From an uncultured Armatimonadota bacterium (GTDB lineage Bacteria > Armatimonadota > Fimbriimonadia > Fimbriimonadales > Fimbriimonadaceae), in assembly GCA_903927345.1 (NCBI GenBank), contig CAIYMO010000055.1:1-64000 (forward strand): DNA of 64,000 nt, in the 5' to 3' direction. The translations under genes and the position numbers were made by a program. Every line of letters starts with the position of its first letter. Positions within the stretch are counted from its first letter, which is position 1. This document shows positions 51,164 through 60,233 of this stretch, piece by piece. The notes under the pieces are model-generated. The model saw only the letters and a program-made list of their open reading frames with translations, searched no databases and was not told where the DNA came from.

Positions 51164-53528
51164 TCGAATCCTCGGGTTCTATTATGGCAGGGGTTTTGCG
51201 GAGGCGACGATTCGCCGCGCTCATCAGACCGCCGATTAGGAAGATGCCCGTGCCGATCCAAACGAGAGATGTCAGCGGCTTGTAGAACAACTTGATTGGG
51301 AAGAAGGGTGGGTTGACGTAAAGCTGGACATTGACCGACTTGTCCTTCGGGCTCATTGATTCGAGAGCAACTTGGAAATCTCCGGCAGGGTGAAGACTTG
51401 GTTGGAGACCACCGTCGACCAGTTTTAAAGTGGGGTTTACGTTGAACTTTTTGAGCTCGCCTCGATCCTCGTATGAGATTTCCAGAAGTGCGCCAAACTC
51501 GGCTCCGGCTTGACCGAACTTGCCGTTGTTGGTGGACTTGATGTTCTTGATCGTGACACTGGATTGAGTCTTTGTCTCGCCCTCTTTGAGGTTCATGGCT
51601 GGCTTGAAGAATTCGACGACGGGCTCACCCATTGCGAAGTTGAGGTCGTGGCTAAAGCTCTGAACGATATACGGCCAGACTTGCGCTTGCTCGGGGGACT
51701 CTGGGCCGCCCATTTGGTAGTAAAACAGGGTCGGTGCGATCTCAAACTCGTTTCCTTCTGGAGAGGTTACGGTGAACTTGACTCGGTTCTCCCGATCTGT
51801 TCGCTTATCCCAATCGTATTCTTTGAAAGCGATCTTGTAGCCAATTCCTTCGCCGGGAGTTTGGGTGGTGACACTAATATCTGCCTCTCGTTCGAAGCCA
51901 CGCGAGATCAGAAGCCCACCGAGCAGGACGCAGATTCCGAAGTGGGAGATGAAGGGGCCGGTTCCGAGCTTGGAGCGCTTCGATAGCTCGATGGCTCGCC
52001 AAAGGTTGGTGATCGCGGGGAAGATGGCAAGGAACATGATTCCGGCCATTCCGAAGACCAGAGGAACATTAAGGCCTATGATTGGAGTGTGCAAGGTCGC
52101 ATCGGGGCTGATCCGCACTCCGAATTTTTCGTTCTTGAAGATGATTAACAAAGCTCCGACGAGGCCGAGGCTGACGCTGAGGAGGACAACCAAGCGGCTG
52201 GTCAGAGACTTGATCTGCTCGCGCTTCCAACTGGCGATAGGGCCGACGGCAATCGCGATCATAATCGGCACGAAGAACCAGATCAGGGCACGGTGGTAGA
52301 CAGCTTCCTCGACTCGAGCACCTTCTCCTCCCCGGAGGGCAGTGATGACTGGCCAGCTCATGCCAAGCGCGATGACGCTGGCAAGAAGGCAGAGGCTCAG
52401 CATTCCCATTTGGTAGAAGGTCTCGCGGTTGACGCCTCGCTCTGGTTCAGCGTTGTCCGCTTTTGGCTGGCGACGGAGCGTGATGATATACGCGACTACA
52501 AACGCGATGAATAGGCCGATCATGCCTCCCCGAAGGATCTGGAGGGCACCTCGCTCCATTTGGGCGAAGCTGTGATTGCTGACCTTGTCCAGGAGTCCGC
52601 TACGGGTTAGGAATGTGCCGTAGACGAACGCGATGAAGGGTAAGCCACCCAGGAAGACGTTGGTGCTGATCCACTTCTTGCGGGTGGTCTGCATGATGAT
52701 TCCGTGGCTGAGAGCCACGAGGAAAATCCAAGGAACCAGAGAAACATTTTCGACAGGGTCCCAGCCCCAGAAGCCGCCCCAGTTGAGGGTTTCGTATGCC
52801 CAAAGGCCTCCGAGCGAAATGCCGACGCCAAGAACGGTCATGCCGAAGATGACGGGACCGCGGGTGATCTTGACCCATTCGGTTGTGTCTCGGTGGAGGA
52901 CTCCGGCGAGGCTGTGGCAGAACGGAATTGCCAGCGAAGCGAAGCCGAGGAAGACTACGGGGGGGTGGATGTTATTCCAGTAGTTTTGGAGCGACGGCAC
53001 CATGCCGTTGCCATCGAACGGCATCTTGATGACGCCTTTCGTGGTGATCGCTTCTTTGATGACTTCAAACGGAGTTTCGCGGGTGAGAATCGCGGTGAGG
53101 ATTCCAAGGATGATCGCCCAAACGGCGGTGTATCCGCGCTCGATGCTTTGGGCTCGGCGGAATGTGAGACCCGCGCAGATTGCACTCCAGAATGCCCAGA
53201 GAAGGAAGCTGCCTTGTTGACCGGTCCAGAGAGCCGAAATCTTGTAGATCAGTGGATTGATGCTTTCGCTGTGCTCGGCAACATATTTGAACTGATACTG
53301 CTTTGTAATGAACAGGGTGAGCAAGGTTGCGAACGCAACGACGACCGAGACGCATGCGGTTCCGAAGCTTAGGCGTCGGAGCTTGTCTTGGCCTTCTTTA
53401 ACGCTGAAAAGAATCGCGAGAATAAAGCCGACGAGAGCAAGGATGATGCTGTATTTTCCAACTGCCCCGATCAGGTTTCCCCACATGGGGGCGTCGGCGA
53501 GTTGGGCTAACTGTGCATCGTTGTCCAT
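51135..53528 (-). CDS. ccmF: Cytochrome c haem lyase subunit CcmF
   Basis: The 797-residue membrane protein has about 14-15 spans and the tryptophan-rich WWD motif WGGFWGWDPVENVSLVPW, with QQGSFLLWAFWSA and HPPVVFLGFASLAIPF providing conserved His. CcmF, with CcmH, attaches haem from CcmE to CxxCH motifs of c-type cytochromes on the outer face of the membrane. The ccmE stop is 2 bp before its start. A ccmH is not in the window. Confidence 0.96.
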   Translation of the reverse strand: MDNDAQLAQLADAPMWGNLIGAVGKYSIILALVGFILAILFSVKEGQDKLRRLSFGTACVSVVVAFATLLTLFITKQYQFKYVAEHSESINPLIYKISALWTGQQGSFLLWAFWSAICAGLTFRRAQSIERGYTAVWAIILGILTAILTRETPFEVIKEAITTKGVIKMPFDGNGMVPSLQNYWNNIHPPVVFLGFASLAIPFCHSLAGVLHRDTTEWVKITRGPVIFGMTVLGVGISLGGLWAYETLNWGGFWGWDPVENVSLVPWIFLVALSHGIIMQTTRKKWISTNVFLGGLPFIAFVYGTFLTRSGLLDKVSNHSFAQMERGALQILRGGMIGLFIAFVVAYIITLRRQPKADNAEPERGVNRETFYQMGMLSLCLLASVIALGMSWPVITALRGGEGARVEEAVYHRALIWFFVPIMIAIAVGPIASWKREQIKSLTSRLVVLLSVSLGLVGALLIIFKNEKFGVRISPDATLHTPIIGLNVPLVFGMAGIMFLAIFPAITNLWRAIELSKRSKLGTGPFISHFGICVLLGGLLISRGFEREADISVTTQTPGEGIGYKIAFKEYDWDKRTDRENRVKFTVTSPEGNEFEIAPTLFYYQMGGPESPEQAQVWPYIVQSFSHDLNFAMGEPVVEFFKPAMNLKEGETKTQSSVTIKNIKSTNNGKFGQAGAEFGALLEISYEDRGELKKFNVNPTLKLVDGGLQPSLHPAGDFQVALESMSPKDKSVNVQLYVNPPFFPIKLFYKPLTSLVWIGTGIFLIGGLMSAANRRLRKTPAIIEPEDSNAPVPATEG

Positions 53529-53530
53529 GT

Positions 53531-53902
53531 TTACTTCTTTTCTGCTTCGTACTTACTGGGACACTTAGTGAGAAGCTGTTCGGCGACAAACTTGTCTCCG
53601 TCCAGTCGACCAACCGCAGTGACTCGTTCGGCTTGTTCTAAATTGTTGACAGGATCGCCGTTGTAGACGACGTGGATTCGTTCTCCGTTTTTGTCGGTGC
53701 CATCGAACTCAATCGCGCCGGACTTGATGCTCTTTGAGATCGATTTTTTGTCGAGGTTAAGGCCGAGGTTAAGGTGGTCTGAGGAGAGCTTTCGGGCTTC
53801 CGCCAAGGTGATGTATGGGGAAGCACCTTGTTGGAACACGGCGATCACTACTCCGATCGCAACGACCGAAATGAGGACGGGAATGATCGTAGATCCGCGC
53901 AT
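53531..53902 (-). CDS. ccmE: Cytochrome c maturation haem chaperone CcmE, cysteine type
   Basis: The 123-residue protein has an N-terminal anchor (IIPVLISVVAIGVVIAVF) and the OB-fold of CcmE (VRVTAVGRL-like: AERVTAVGRLDGDKFVAEQL). In place of the usual haem-binding His (HxxxY) it has Cys114 in LLTKCPSKYEAEKK, i.e. CxxxY. A CxxxY form is known from Desulfovibrio and archaea, where the Cys binds haem covalently. It is directly followed by ccmF. TACCAT lies 10 nt upstream. Confidence 0.9.
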   Translation of the reverse strand: MRGSTIIPVLISVVAIGVVIAVFQQGASPYITLAEARKLSSDHLNLGLNLDKKSISKSIKSGAIEFDGTDKNGERIHVVYNGDPVNNLEQAERVTAVGRLDGDKFVAEQLLTKCPSKYEAEKK

Positions 53903-54013
53903 GGTTGGAACTAATGGTACCGGAGAGTTGTCGGTCTTGATGGTTCTACGTTTTGCAATGAGGAGGAATCTCCCTACGCTGGCACCAAATTTGCCATACT
54001 AACGGATATCACT

Positions 54014-54550
54014 ATGAATTTTCGAGTTTCTAGTCTCGCGCTTCTGCTTCTTCCAGTCTTGGCTATGCCCCAGACACCTCCTGCGGCCAAGCCAGCCGGA
54101 GATTCCGGGGAGATGGTTTTTAATGCTGCGATTGGTAGTTTTAAGCTTGTTAGCCCCGGCGACCGAAACGCCTACGGCAAGCTTGAGTTGACCTTTAAGG
54201 GAACGTTGCTTCTCGTTGGATTGAAGCCGAATACTCCAGTCCAAGTTACTGGAAATCTTCGCAAAGAGTACGACAACGGTAGCCGTGAGCGCGTGATCTA
54301 TCATGGTCAGGGCAAGATTGTTGTTGATGGCACGATGAAGTCGGCACAGTGGTTTGGCCGAGATCTTTCGGCACGATTTAATGGAATGGGAATTTTCCGA
54401 TTGTACGGAGAGTTCGACAAGAAGGGAATGACGGGAACCTACCAGTTGACTGGCGATAAGCTTCGCTACTGGGGATCAGGAGGAATGACGGTAGTTGTTC
54501 CAAACCCGGCAATCACTCCATCGGTCAAGCCTAAGGTCAAAATCGACTAA
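54014..54550 (+). CDS. Unknown secreted protein
   Basis: The 178-residue protein has a signal peptide (SSLALLLLPVLAMPQ) and a beta-rich body (AYGKLELTFKGTLLLVGL, IVVDGTMKSAQWFGRDLSAR, MTGTYQLTGDKLRYWGSG). No recognised family; a lipocalin- or OB-like barrel is possible. The next gene starts 2 bp after its stop. Confidence 0.7.
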   Translation: MNFRVSSLALLLLPVLAMPQTPPAAKPAGDSGEMVFNAAIGSFKLVSPGDRNAYGKLELTFKGTLLLVGLKPNTPVQVTGNLRKEYDNGSRERVIYHGQGKIVVDGTMKSAQWFGRDLSARFNGMGIFRLYGEFDKKGMTGTYQLTGDKLRYWGSGGMTVVVPNPAITPSVKPKVKID

Positions 54551-54552
54551 CG

Positions 54553-55326
54553 TTGCTTGAGAACACGTTTATCCATATTCCCGGAGTCGGCTCTCAAATG
54601 GAGCAGGCTCTGTGGAAACGTGGATGCCTTACATGGCAAGATGCGCTCGATAATCTGAGCGATCTCTCGTTTGGAGCGGCTGACCTGGAAAAGGTTGAGC
54701 GGGTTCTGAACCGATCCGTTGAAGCGCTTGCAAACGGAGAACACCAGTTCTTCACACCTCTCCTTGGACTCAAGGAGGCCTGGAGAGCGTTCCCTGCGTT
54801 CCGAGACTCGTGTGCTTACGTCGACATCGAAACCGATGGAGGCAAGGGTGGCCAGTCGATCACGATGATTGGCCTTTACGACGGACAGGAATTTGACTGC
54901 TTTATCAAGAAACAGTCGCTTGCAGCCTTTCGCGACCGGATCAGCCACTTCTCGATGATCGTAACGTTTTTTGGGGCAAGTTTTGATTTGCCGATCATCC
55001 TCAAAGGCTTCCCAGGACTTACTCTGGATCAGATTCATATCGACTTGTGCCCAACTCTAAAGTCTGTCGGAGTCGGTGGCGGACTGAAGAAGATCGAGAA
55101 ATTCTTTGGGATTGATCGAGGTGAAGACACCGACGGCCTTACCGGATACGACGCGGTGCTGCTCTGGCGTCGTTGGGAAATGACTCGAAACCAGGGTGCG
55201 CTGGATAAGCTTGTTGCTTACAACCGGGAAGATGTTGTGAACATGGAACGGTTGGCGGAAATCGCATACGAGATGAAGAAATCCGCCACGTTCGACTCGG
55301 TCTTTGCGACCGATCAGTGTGAGTAG
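54553..55326 (+). CDS. YprB-like RNase H-fold exonuclease
   Basis: The 257-residue protein (TTG start, coupled to the preceding gene) has an RNase H/DnaQ-type nuclease domain: CAYVDIETDGG (metal Asp/Glu), IVTFFGASFDLPIILKGFP (motif II) and DLCPTLKSVGVGGGLKKIEK, then LVAYNREDVVNMERLAEIA (motif III with Asp). The N-terminal 80 residues contain a helix-hairpin-helix-like FIHIPGVGSQMEQALWKRG. The pair resembles YprB/predicted RecB-type proteins; DNA or RNA substrate unknown. Confidence 0.88.
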   Translation: MLENTFIHIPGVGSQMEQALWKRGCLTWQDALDNLSDLSFGAADLEKVERVLNRSVEALANGEHQFFTPLLGLKEAWRAFPAFRDSCAYVDIETDGGKGGQSITMIGLYDGQEFDCFIKKQSLAAFRDRISHFSMIVTFFGASFDLPIILKGFPGLTLDQIHIDLCPTLKSVGVGGGLKKIEKFFGIDRGEDTDGLTGYDAVLLWRRWEMTRNQGALDKLVAYNREDVVNMERLAEIAYEMKKSATFDSVFATDQCE

Positions 55327-56120
55327 TGACCGCGTACGAAGCCGAGGCACTGAGCGACTTCGGGAACGTTGGTCTGCCAGTTGTATTCGTACTCAACGCT
55401 GACTGAGCCGGTCATGTTGATCTTGTTGTAGATACCCAGGATTCCGACGATGTCCGAGACTCCTTGGCCGTAGGGCATGTCGTGACCGCCTGGAGTGAAT
55501 TCGTGGAGGTCCTTGAGGTGGCTGCTGACAACTCGACCCTTCAAGATGTTGAGGGCGTCGGTGGGCTTAATTCCTGATCGAACCCAGTGACCGGTGTCGG
55601 CACAAGCGCCGATGCGCTTATCTCGATTCTTGACGAGGTTGTAGACGTAGTTTGGATCCCAGATCACATACTTCGGATTGTTTGGCTGCTTGGGGTGGTT
55701 GTGGAAGCCAACTTTGATGTTGTACTCCTTGACCATCGCCTCGATGGTGTCGATCGATTCGGTGCTTTCCGTGTTGAGGATTTCGATCCCCATCGATTTT
55801 GCCCACTCGAAAAGCGGTTTTGCCTTTGCCGCATCTTTCTCAATTCCGGTTACGCCAAATGCGATTGCCTTCACTTTGAATTTGTTGAGTTGCTGGGTCA
55901 AAGCGGCTTGGTCGCTTGCTGACATCCAAGGGCCGACGCTAGCGTCTCCACCGTCTTTCAGCTTTTGACCGGGGAAGAGCTCGATGTGGTCTGAGCCTGC
56001 GGCGGCTGCCTTTTCGATAGCCTGGAATGCAGAAAATTCGTGGAACGTCCATGCTTGGACGCACAACTTGAAGGGCATCGGTTTGGCAAAAACTGCGGCG
56101 AGGATTAGGCTAGAAACCAT
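55314..56120 (-). CDS. Exported sugar phosphate isomerase/epimerase-like TIM barrel
   Basis: The 268-residue protein has a short signal-like start (SSLILAAVFAKP) and a xylose-isomerase-like TIM barrel: AWTFHEFSAFQAIEKAAAAG, HIELFPG, IKVGFHNHPKQ, CADTGHWVRSG and SSHLKDL with metal-type Glu/His/Asp. Such exported forms are common in Planctomycetes and Armatimonadota beside DUF1080 proteins and may act on keto-sugars. TAAGAT lies 6 nt before the ATG. Confidence 0.88.
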   Translation of the reverse strand: MVSSLILAAVFAKPMPFKLCVQAWTFHEFSAFQAIEKAAAAGSDHIELFPGQKLKDGGDASVGPWMSASDQAALTQQLNKFKVKAIAFGVTGIEKDAAKAKPLFEWAKSMGIEILNTESTESIDTIEAMVKEYNIKVGFHNHPKQPNNPKYVIWDPNYVYNLVKNRDKRIGACADTGHWVRSGIKPTDALNILKGRVVSSHLKDLHEFTPGGHDMPYGQGVSDIVGILGIYNKINMTGSVSVEYEYNWQTNVPEVAQCLGFVRGHYSH

Positions 56121-56126
56121 GAAGGA

Positions 56127-56132
56127 ATCTTA
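56127..56132 (-). promoter_or_regulatory. Leaderless-type -10 box TAAGAT
   Basis: Minus-strand TAAGAT, 6 nt before the ATG at 56120, with no ribosome binding site. Confidence 0.45.
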
Positions 56133-56151
56133 GCACGATTAACGGGCTTGA

Positions 56152-56631
56152 TTACAGGCTGGCAGCGCGACGCATGATGTCGAGCGCGTGTTGGAACACC
56201 ATTTCGGTTTGTGGGTCCCATTGGTAGTAGACCGAGGGAAGGGTCTCCATAGTGACGTACTGCCTTCCGAGCGACTCTTCGGTTGCGGAGATGGGCTGAA
56301 GTCCGGTCACTTTCGCGGTGTAGACGTCGGCCCAGCGCACTTCGGTTTTTTCTCGGATGTGATAGCAGCCAATGTATTGGATTGAGTCGAGTTGCGCACC
56401 AGCTTCTTCGAGCGCTTCGCGTTTAACTGCGTCTAGCGAGGTTTCGTAGGCTTCGACTCTGCCCGATGGGATGCACCATCCACGGTCTTCGATGTTGCAA
56501 AGTAGGACTTCCTCGTTGCTCCAGGGGAAGACAAGCGCGGCGAAAGCACGGATCGGCGCCTTATACGGAGCCGGATAGAATTGCAGAGTTTGGCGTCCGT
56601 AGGTTCCAGATGGAAACTTCTTTACCGCCAT
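56152..56631 (-). CDS. NUDIX hydrolase
   Basis: The 159-residue protein has a good Nudix box, GRVEAYETSLDAVKREALEE followed by AGAQL, and the usual flanking strands (AFAALVFPWSNEEVLLCNIE). It cleaves a nucleoside diphosphate linked to another group; substrate unknown. It overlaps the lepB gene by 10 bp and is co-expressed with it. Confidence 0.9.
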   Translation of the reverse strand: MAVKKFPSGTYGRQTLQFYPAPYKAPIRAFAALVFPWSNEEVLLCNIEDRGWCIPSGRVEAYETSLDAVKREALEEAGAQLDSIQYIGCYHIREKTEVRWADVYTAKVTGLQPISATEESLGRQYVTMETLPSVYYQWDPQTEMVFQHALDIMRRAASL

Positions 56632-57098
56632 GTAACAACCTTTCCGAGCACGTTCTCAAGTTTGAACGCGCCGAATTTCCTGCTGTCGTCGCTGTGCAGG
56701 ATGTTGTCGCCGATCACGTAGATTCGGCCGTCTGGGACGGTGTATGGTCCCTTTTCAAGTGGCCAATCTTGGGGCGCGAGTGCCCACGGGATTTGATCAC
56801 CTGGGAGCCCATAGACGCGCTTGATGAAATACTTGGTCTTGGACTGTTCTTCTCGAAGGACGATGATGTCGTTCTTCTTGATTGTGCCAACGAGGAAGTA
56901 AGCCTTGGTGGTGAGCACCTTTTGGCCGTTGTTCAGAGTTGGGAACATGGATTGGCCGTCAACCACTGCCGTTTTGAAGTTCGTTGCGAAGACGGCAGAG
57001 AGAACGAGCACCACGAAAAGGAACACGGTGAAGAACCTAATTCTTCTCCGGCCCGTAGGTTTCGTGCTTGATTCGTTTACGATAGGGTCTCCATCCAT
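56622..57098 (-). CDS. lepB: Signal peptidase I
   Basis: The 158-residue protein has one membrane span (FFTVFLFVVLVLSAVFATNF), the nucleophile Ser50 in VDGQSMFPTL, general base Lys93 in YFIKRVYGLPGDQI, and GDNILHSDDSRKFGA (box E). It removes signal peptides of exported proteins at the membrane, of which this window encodes many. It is a small, complete form. Confidence 0.93.
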   Translation of the reverse strand: MDGDPIVNESSTKPTGRRRIRFFTVFLFVVLVLSAVFATNFKTAVVDGQSMFPTLNNGQKVLTTKAYFLVGTIKKNDIIVLREEQSKTKYFIKRVYGLPGDQIPWALAPQDWPLEKGPYTVPDGRIYVIGDNILHSDDSRKFGAFKLENVLGKVVTWR

Positions 57099-57148
57099 GT
57101 CCGCTATACTAATGTTCTAGCATACTGCTCTGGTAGTTCTAAGGGGTT

Positions 57149-57661
57149 ATGGCAACAATCTTCGATACTCTGCGCGACAATTCAGGCTCGGTCCTTTCTC
57201 TTCTGATTGGTCTCAACCTAATTCTCGGTGGATTTCTGGTTCGCCTCACCCTGAGTGTTGGGAAGTCTCAGGCGAGGATGCGAAAGCTGCTGAGCGGCGC
57301 GCAGGGGGCGGATTTGGAGTCGGTTCTGGTGGAGCACGGACAGAAGCGCGAGGAACTCCAATTGCAGGTCAAGAGTCTTGGGACTCGTATGGAGACTCTG
57401 GAGCGGAAGTTGCAACGTTCAAAGCGACATGTCGGATTGGTTCGATACGATGCCTTTGAGGATATCGGCGGACTGCAGTCGTTTGCGATGGCGGTTTACG
57501 ACGATAATGGCGATGGTGCGGTTTTGAGCAGCATCATTGGACGCGCAGAGGGACGCGTTTACGGCAAGCCTCTGATGGCAGGAAAGTCGGATCGGAACCT
57601 CACTAACGAGGAACAGCAGGCAATCGAGTTGGCTGTGAACGCGCAGTCGAAGACGAAGTGA
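57149..57661 (+). CDS. DUF4446 membrane protein
   Basis: The 170-residue protein has one N-terminal span (SVLSLLIGLNLILGGFLV), a coiled coil (about 65-92, REELQLQVKSLGTRMETLER) and the conserved DUF4446 part: VGLVRYDAFEDIGGLQSFAM and SSIIGRAEGRVYGKPLMAG. DUF4446 proteins are widespread in Firmicutes and others with unknown function. It starts just upstream of the sigma/anti-sigma pair and lies 40 bp from it. Confidence 0.88.
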   Translation: MATIFDTLRDNSGSVLSLLIGLNLILGGFLVRLTLSVGKSQARMRKLLSGAQGADLESVLVEHGQKREELQLQVKSLGTRMETLERKLQRSKRHVGLVRYDAFEDIGGLQSFAMAVYDDNGDGAVLSSIIGRAEGRVYGKPLMAGKSDRNLTNEEQQAIELAVNAQSKTK

Positions 57662-57701
57662 TACCGGGTAACTTCCTAGGGCGAGATTTGTAGGAGATCG
57701 A

Positions 57702-58295
57702 TTGAGCGAGTATTTTCAGGCGGACAATATTCTGATTGAAAAGGCGCAACGCGGGGATCGCGGGGCGCTGAATGAGCTCATTCGTAAGCACCAGGAGCGA
57801 GCGTACCAATACGCGTTCCGGCTGACTCGTAACCCTGACGTCGCTGCTGACGTGGTTGCAGATGCGTTTGTGCGCATCAACAATGCGCTGAAGAATTTTA
57901 AGGGGAATGCGGCGTTCACCACGTGGCTCTACCGAATTATTACGAACTGCTACCTGGACCAGCGGAAGCGAGAGAAAGGGAAGAGCAACGTTAGCCTTGA
58001 TTCGAGCTATCAGCAGGACGATGAAGATGTGACTCGAGAAATCGAGGACACTGGGCGGACGCCGGACGAGCTGGTTGAGCGAAACCAGCGTGAAGAGCTT
58101 CTACATAAGGCGCTTGCTCTGCTTCCTGAGTTTCAAAAGTCGATGATCGTGATGTATCACGCTGAGCAACTGTCGTATGAGGAAATTGCTGAGGCACTGG
58201 ATTTGCCGATCGGAACGGTGAAGAGTCGGTTGAACCGAGCCCGAATCAGTTTGCGAGAAATTCTTGCTCAGGACGAGGAACTATTCAAGGTCTAG
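57702..58295 (+). CDS. ECF-type RNA polymerase sigma factor
   Basis: The 197-residue protein (TTG start, AGGAG 5 bp upstream) has region 2 (ELIRKHQERAYQYAFRLTRN, DVVADAFVRINNAL, TWLYRIITNCYLDQ) and region 4 (LPEFQKSMIVMYHAEQLSYE, then GTVKSRLNRARISLREIL). It is followed 43 bp later by its probable anti-sigma factor. The signal is unknown. Confidence 0.93.
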   Translation: MSEYFQADNILIEKAQRGDRGALNELIRKHQERAYQYAFRLTRNPDVAADVVADAFVRINNALKNFKGNAAFTTWLYRIITNCYLDQRKREKGKSNVSLDSSYQQDDEDVTREIEDTGRTPDELVERNQREELLHKALALLPEFQKSMIVMYHAEQLSYEEIAEALDLPIGTVKSRLNRARISLREILAQDEELFKV

Positions 58296-58338
58296 TCGAG
58301 TCAGAAGAATCATAACCACCTGAGGAGATGGATTTCCC

Positions 58339-59205
58339 ATGAGCCGAGAACGATTACAAGAACATTTTTCCGCCCTTTATGAGGGGACACTTGATGCAGG
58401 ATTGACGCAACAGATTCAGCGGCGGTTTGATTCTGATCCCCAGCTTAAGGAAGATTACGAGTCATTTTCATTGATGATGGAAACCCTCGGGTCCATCGGC
58501 GAAGAAGAGATTGAAGTTCCGTCGTTCCTTTCGAGTCGAATTGCTGATCGAATGGAAGCTGCGGGGAACACCAAGCCTGCGTTCTCGTTGTTCAATTGGT
58601 CCAAGACTCTCGGGTTTGGAGCGATCGCCACCGTCGCGATCGTAGGTTCGGTGCTGGCCATTAAGAATCAGAATTCTGGTCCGGTGACGGCGGGAGTTGT
58701 ATCGAGCTCTGCCCCTGCCCAGGCTCTTAAGGTTCTCGACACTATCGAGATCAAGATGGTTGGCTCGGATGCGGTGCTCAATTACAATTCGAGCGGGCCG
58801 AAGACGCTGACGGCAACATTTTACGGAACCGGGCAAGTGTTGCGAAAGGCTGATCTCGACGGCAACACCGCGACTTACGCTCTGAGGAACACTGAGTCAC
58901 TTGCTGCGATTTTCGAGGTCGATGTCACCGGCGAAAAGTCTGACCACTTTGTCGTTGTTCCAGGTTCGTCCAGTGCTTTCGAATTGCAAGGTGAAGGCAA
59001 AGTCTCTGATTTCCTGAAGGGCGTATCGGCTAAGTTCCACAAGGTGATTTCGATTCAAATGGCAGCTGCTAAGCTGGAATCAACCACCAAATGGGACCTG
59101 AAGAGCGACGAAGCCGGAGCTGCACTTTCGTCAGTGCTCACTGCGAAGGATTATTCGATTTCTACCGCGCCGGACGGAATCATCACGGTCGAAGCCCACA
59201 ACTAA
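58339..59205 (+). CDS. Membrane anti-sigma factor-like protein
   Basis: The 288-residue protein starts with a short acidic/helical cytoplasmic domain (SRERLQEHFSALYEGTLDAG), like anti-sigma domains without the zinc HCC motif, then one membrane span (LGFGAIATVAIVGSVLAI, about 91-108) and an extracytoplasmic beta-rich domain (about 130-288). The order and placement behind the sigma gene are the basis for the call. Convergent with the metalloprotease gene (4-bp overlap). Confidence 0.75.
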   Translation: MSRERLQEHFSALYEGTLDAGLTQQIQRRFDSDPQLKEDYESFSLMMETLGSIGEEEIEVPSFLSSRIADRMEAAGNTKPAFSLFNWSKTLGFGAIATVAIVGSVLAIKNQNSGPVTAGVVSSSAPAQALKVLDTIEIKMVGSDAVLNYNSSGPKTLTATFYGTGQVLRKADLDGNTATYALRNTESLAAIFEVDVTGEKSDHFVVVPGSSSAFELQGEGKVSDFLKGVSAKFHKVISIQMAAAKLESTTKWDLKSDEAGAALSSVLTAKDYSISTAPDGIITVEAHN

Positions 59206-60233
59206 GGCCTGAGTCGAACGATATCGGCCGAGGGAACTAGGCCGACGAAGCCCTTCTTGCGCAGGCGGACTTTTGCTCCGCTCCACGTTCCCGGAATGTC
59301 GGGAAGCCAGATGAGCTTGCCTTTTAGGTCGGTGTGGATCGGAATGTCCATGCTTGAAACATCCGACACGCAATCTCTAAGAGACTCGGGCAGAGTTGCG
59401 GCTTGCGGACCGTTAATCTTCATAACTCGGCTAACAATCTTTGGTGAAAAGGCGAACTGGACCCACAGCAGATAGCCGATGTACTGGTTCATCGCGCTTT
59501 CACCCTTGCCTTTAAACATCTCTGCGTTCGGGAAGGTTTGGGCGGCTTTGAACATCAAAGGACGAGCTTTGTCCCGCACCCACGCTTGGCATTCTGCTTG
59601 GGAAACGCCCATCATCTGTTCGGGATCGTAGTCCTTTCGGTTGCATAGTTCGGACAGGAAGAGCTTTTCACCGAGAAATCCGTTTGCCCAATATTCGGGG
59701 TAGTCGTAACCTCCGACCGCAGGGAGGGTGGCGTGTCCATACTCATGCGCTACTTCACGAAGCTGCTCAATGCGCTCTTTGAACGTAGGCAGGTCGTAGA
59801 TGTAGATTGTGTTGACCTTGCTGGAGCCGCCCCTTGGTGCCTGGGGGTCCTCGTCGAATAGGTGCTCCCCGCCGGGCTGGCCTGACCAGCATAGATACAC
59901 ATCGATACAACTTCGCGAGTAATCCGGCTTATGGTCAATTTTTAGCTCGTCGTAGTTGAACTTCCATAAGTGGAGGAGAGTCTTTGCGACACTCGGAGAA
60001 AGCTCGGAGTGAACTTTGCGGTCTTGAGCGAAGATACGGAACCTAAGCTGGAGCTCGTTCGTGCTGGACCGCGCCTGGGCGTATCCTTCGGACATCCACT
60101 CAAACTCAAACGGGATGTTTTTGTCCGTAAACTTGAGCGGAGACTTTTTGACTGGCTTGAGAGGCGAATCGAGCTGGCGCACCTCTGTTTTGGTTGTGTC
60201 GAGAAGGAGCCAGGCGAGGGTGGATGCGATCAT
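59202..60233 (-). CDS. HEYGH-motif putative secreted metalloprotease
   Basis: The 343-residue protein has a short signal-like start (MIASTLAWLLL) and EVAHEYGHATLP with the zinc site H163, E164, H167. Downstream, WANGFLGEKLFLSEL could supply the third (Glu) ligand as in gluzincins. A C-terminal SH3-like segment (GKLIWLPDIPGTWSGAKVRL, KKGFVGLVPSADIVRL) may bind ligands. No named family recognised. Its ATG overlaps the coaX stop by ATGA, so it is the last gene of the grpE-glmM-coaX operon. Confidence 0.72.
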   Translation of the reverse strand: MIASTLAWLLLDTTKTEVRQLDSPLKPVKKSPLKFTDKNIPFEFEWMSEGYAQARSSTNELQLRFRIFAQDRKVHSELSPSVAKTLLHLWKFNYDELKIDHKPDYSRSCIDVYLCWSGQPGGEHLFDEDPQAPRGGSSKVNTIYIYDLPTFKERIEQLREVAHEYGHATLPAVGGYDYPEYWANGFLGEKLFLSELCNRKDYDPEQMMGVSQAECQAWVRDKARPLMFKAAQTFPNAEMFKGKGESAMNQYIGYLLWVQFAFSPKIVSRVMKINGPQAATLPESLRDCVSDVSSMDIPIHTDLKGKLIWLPDIPGTWSGAKVRLRKKGFVGLVPSADIVRLRP

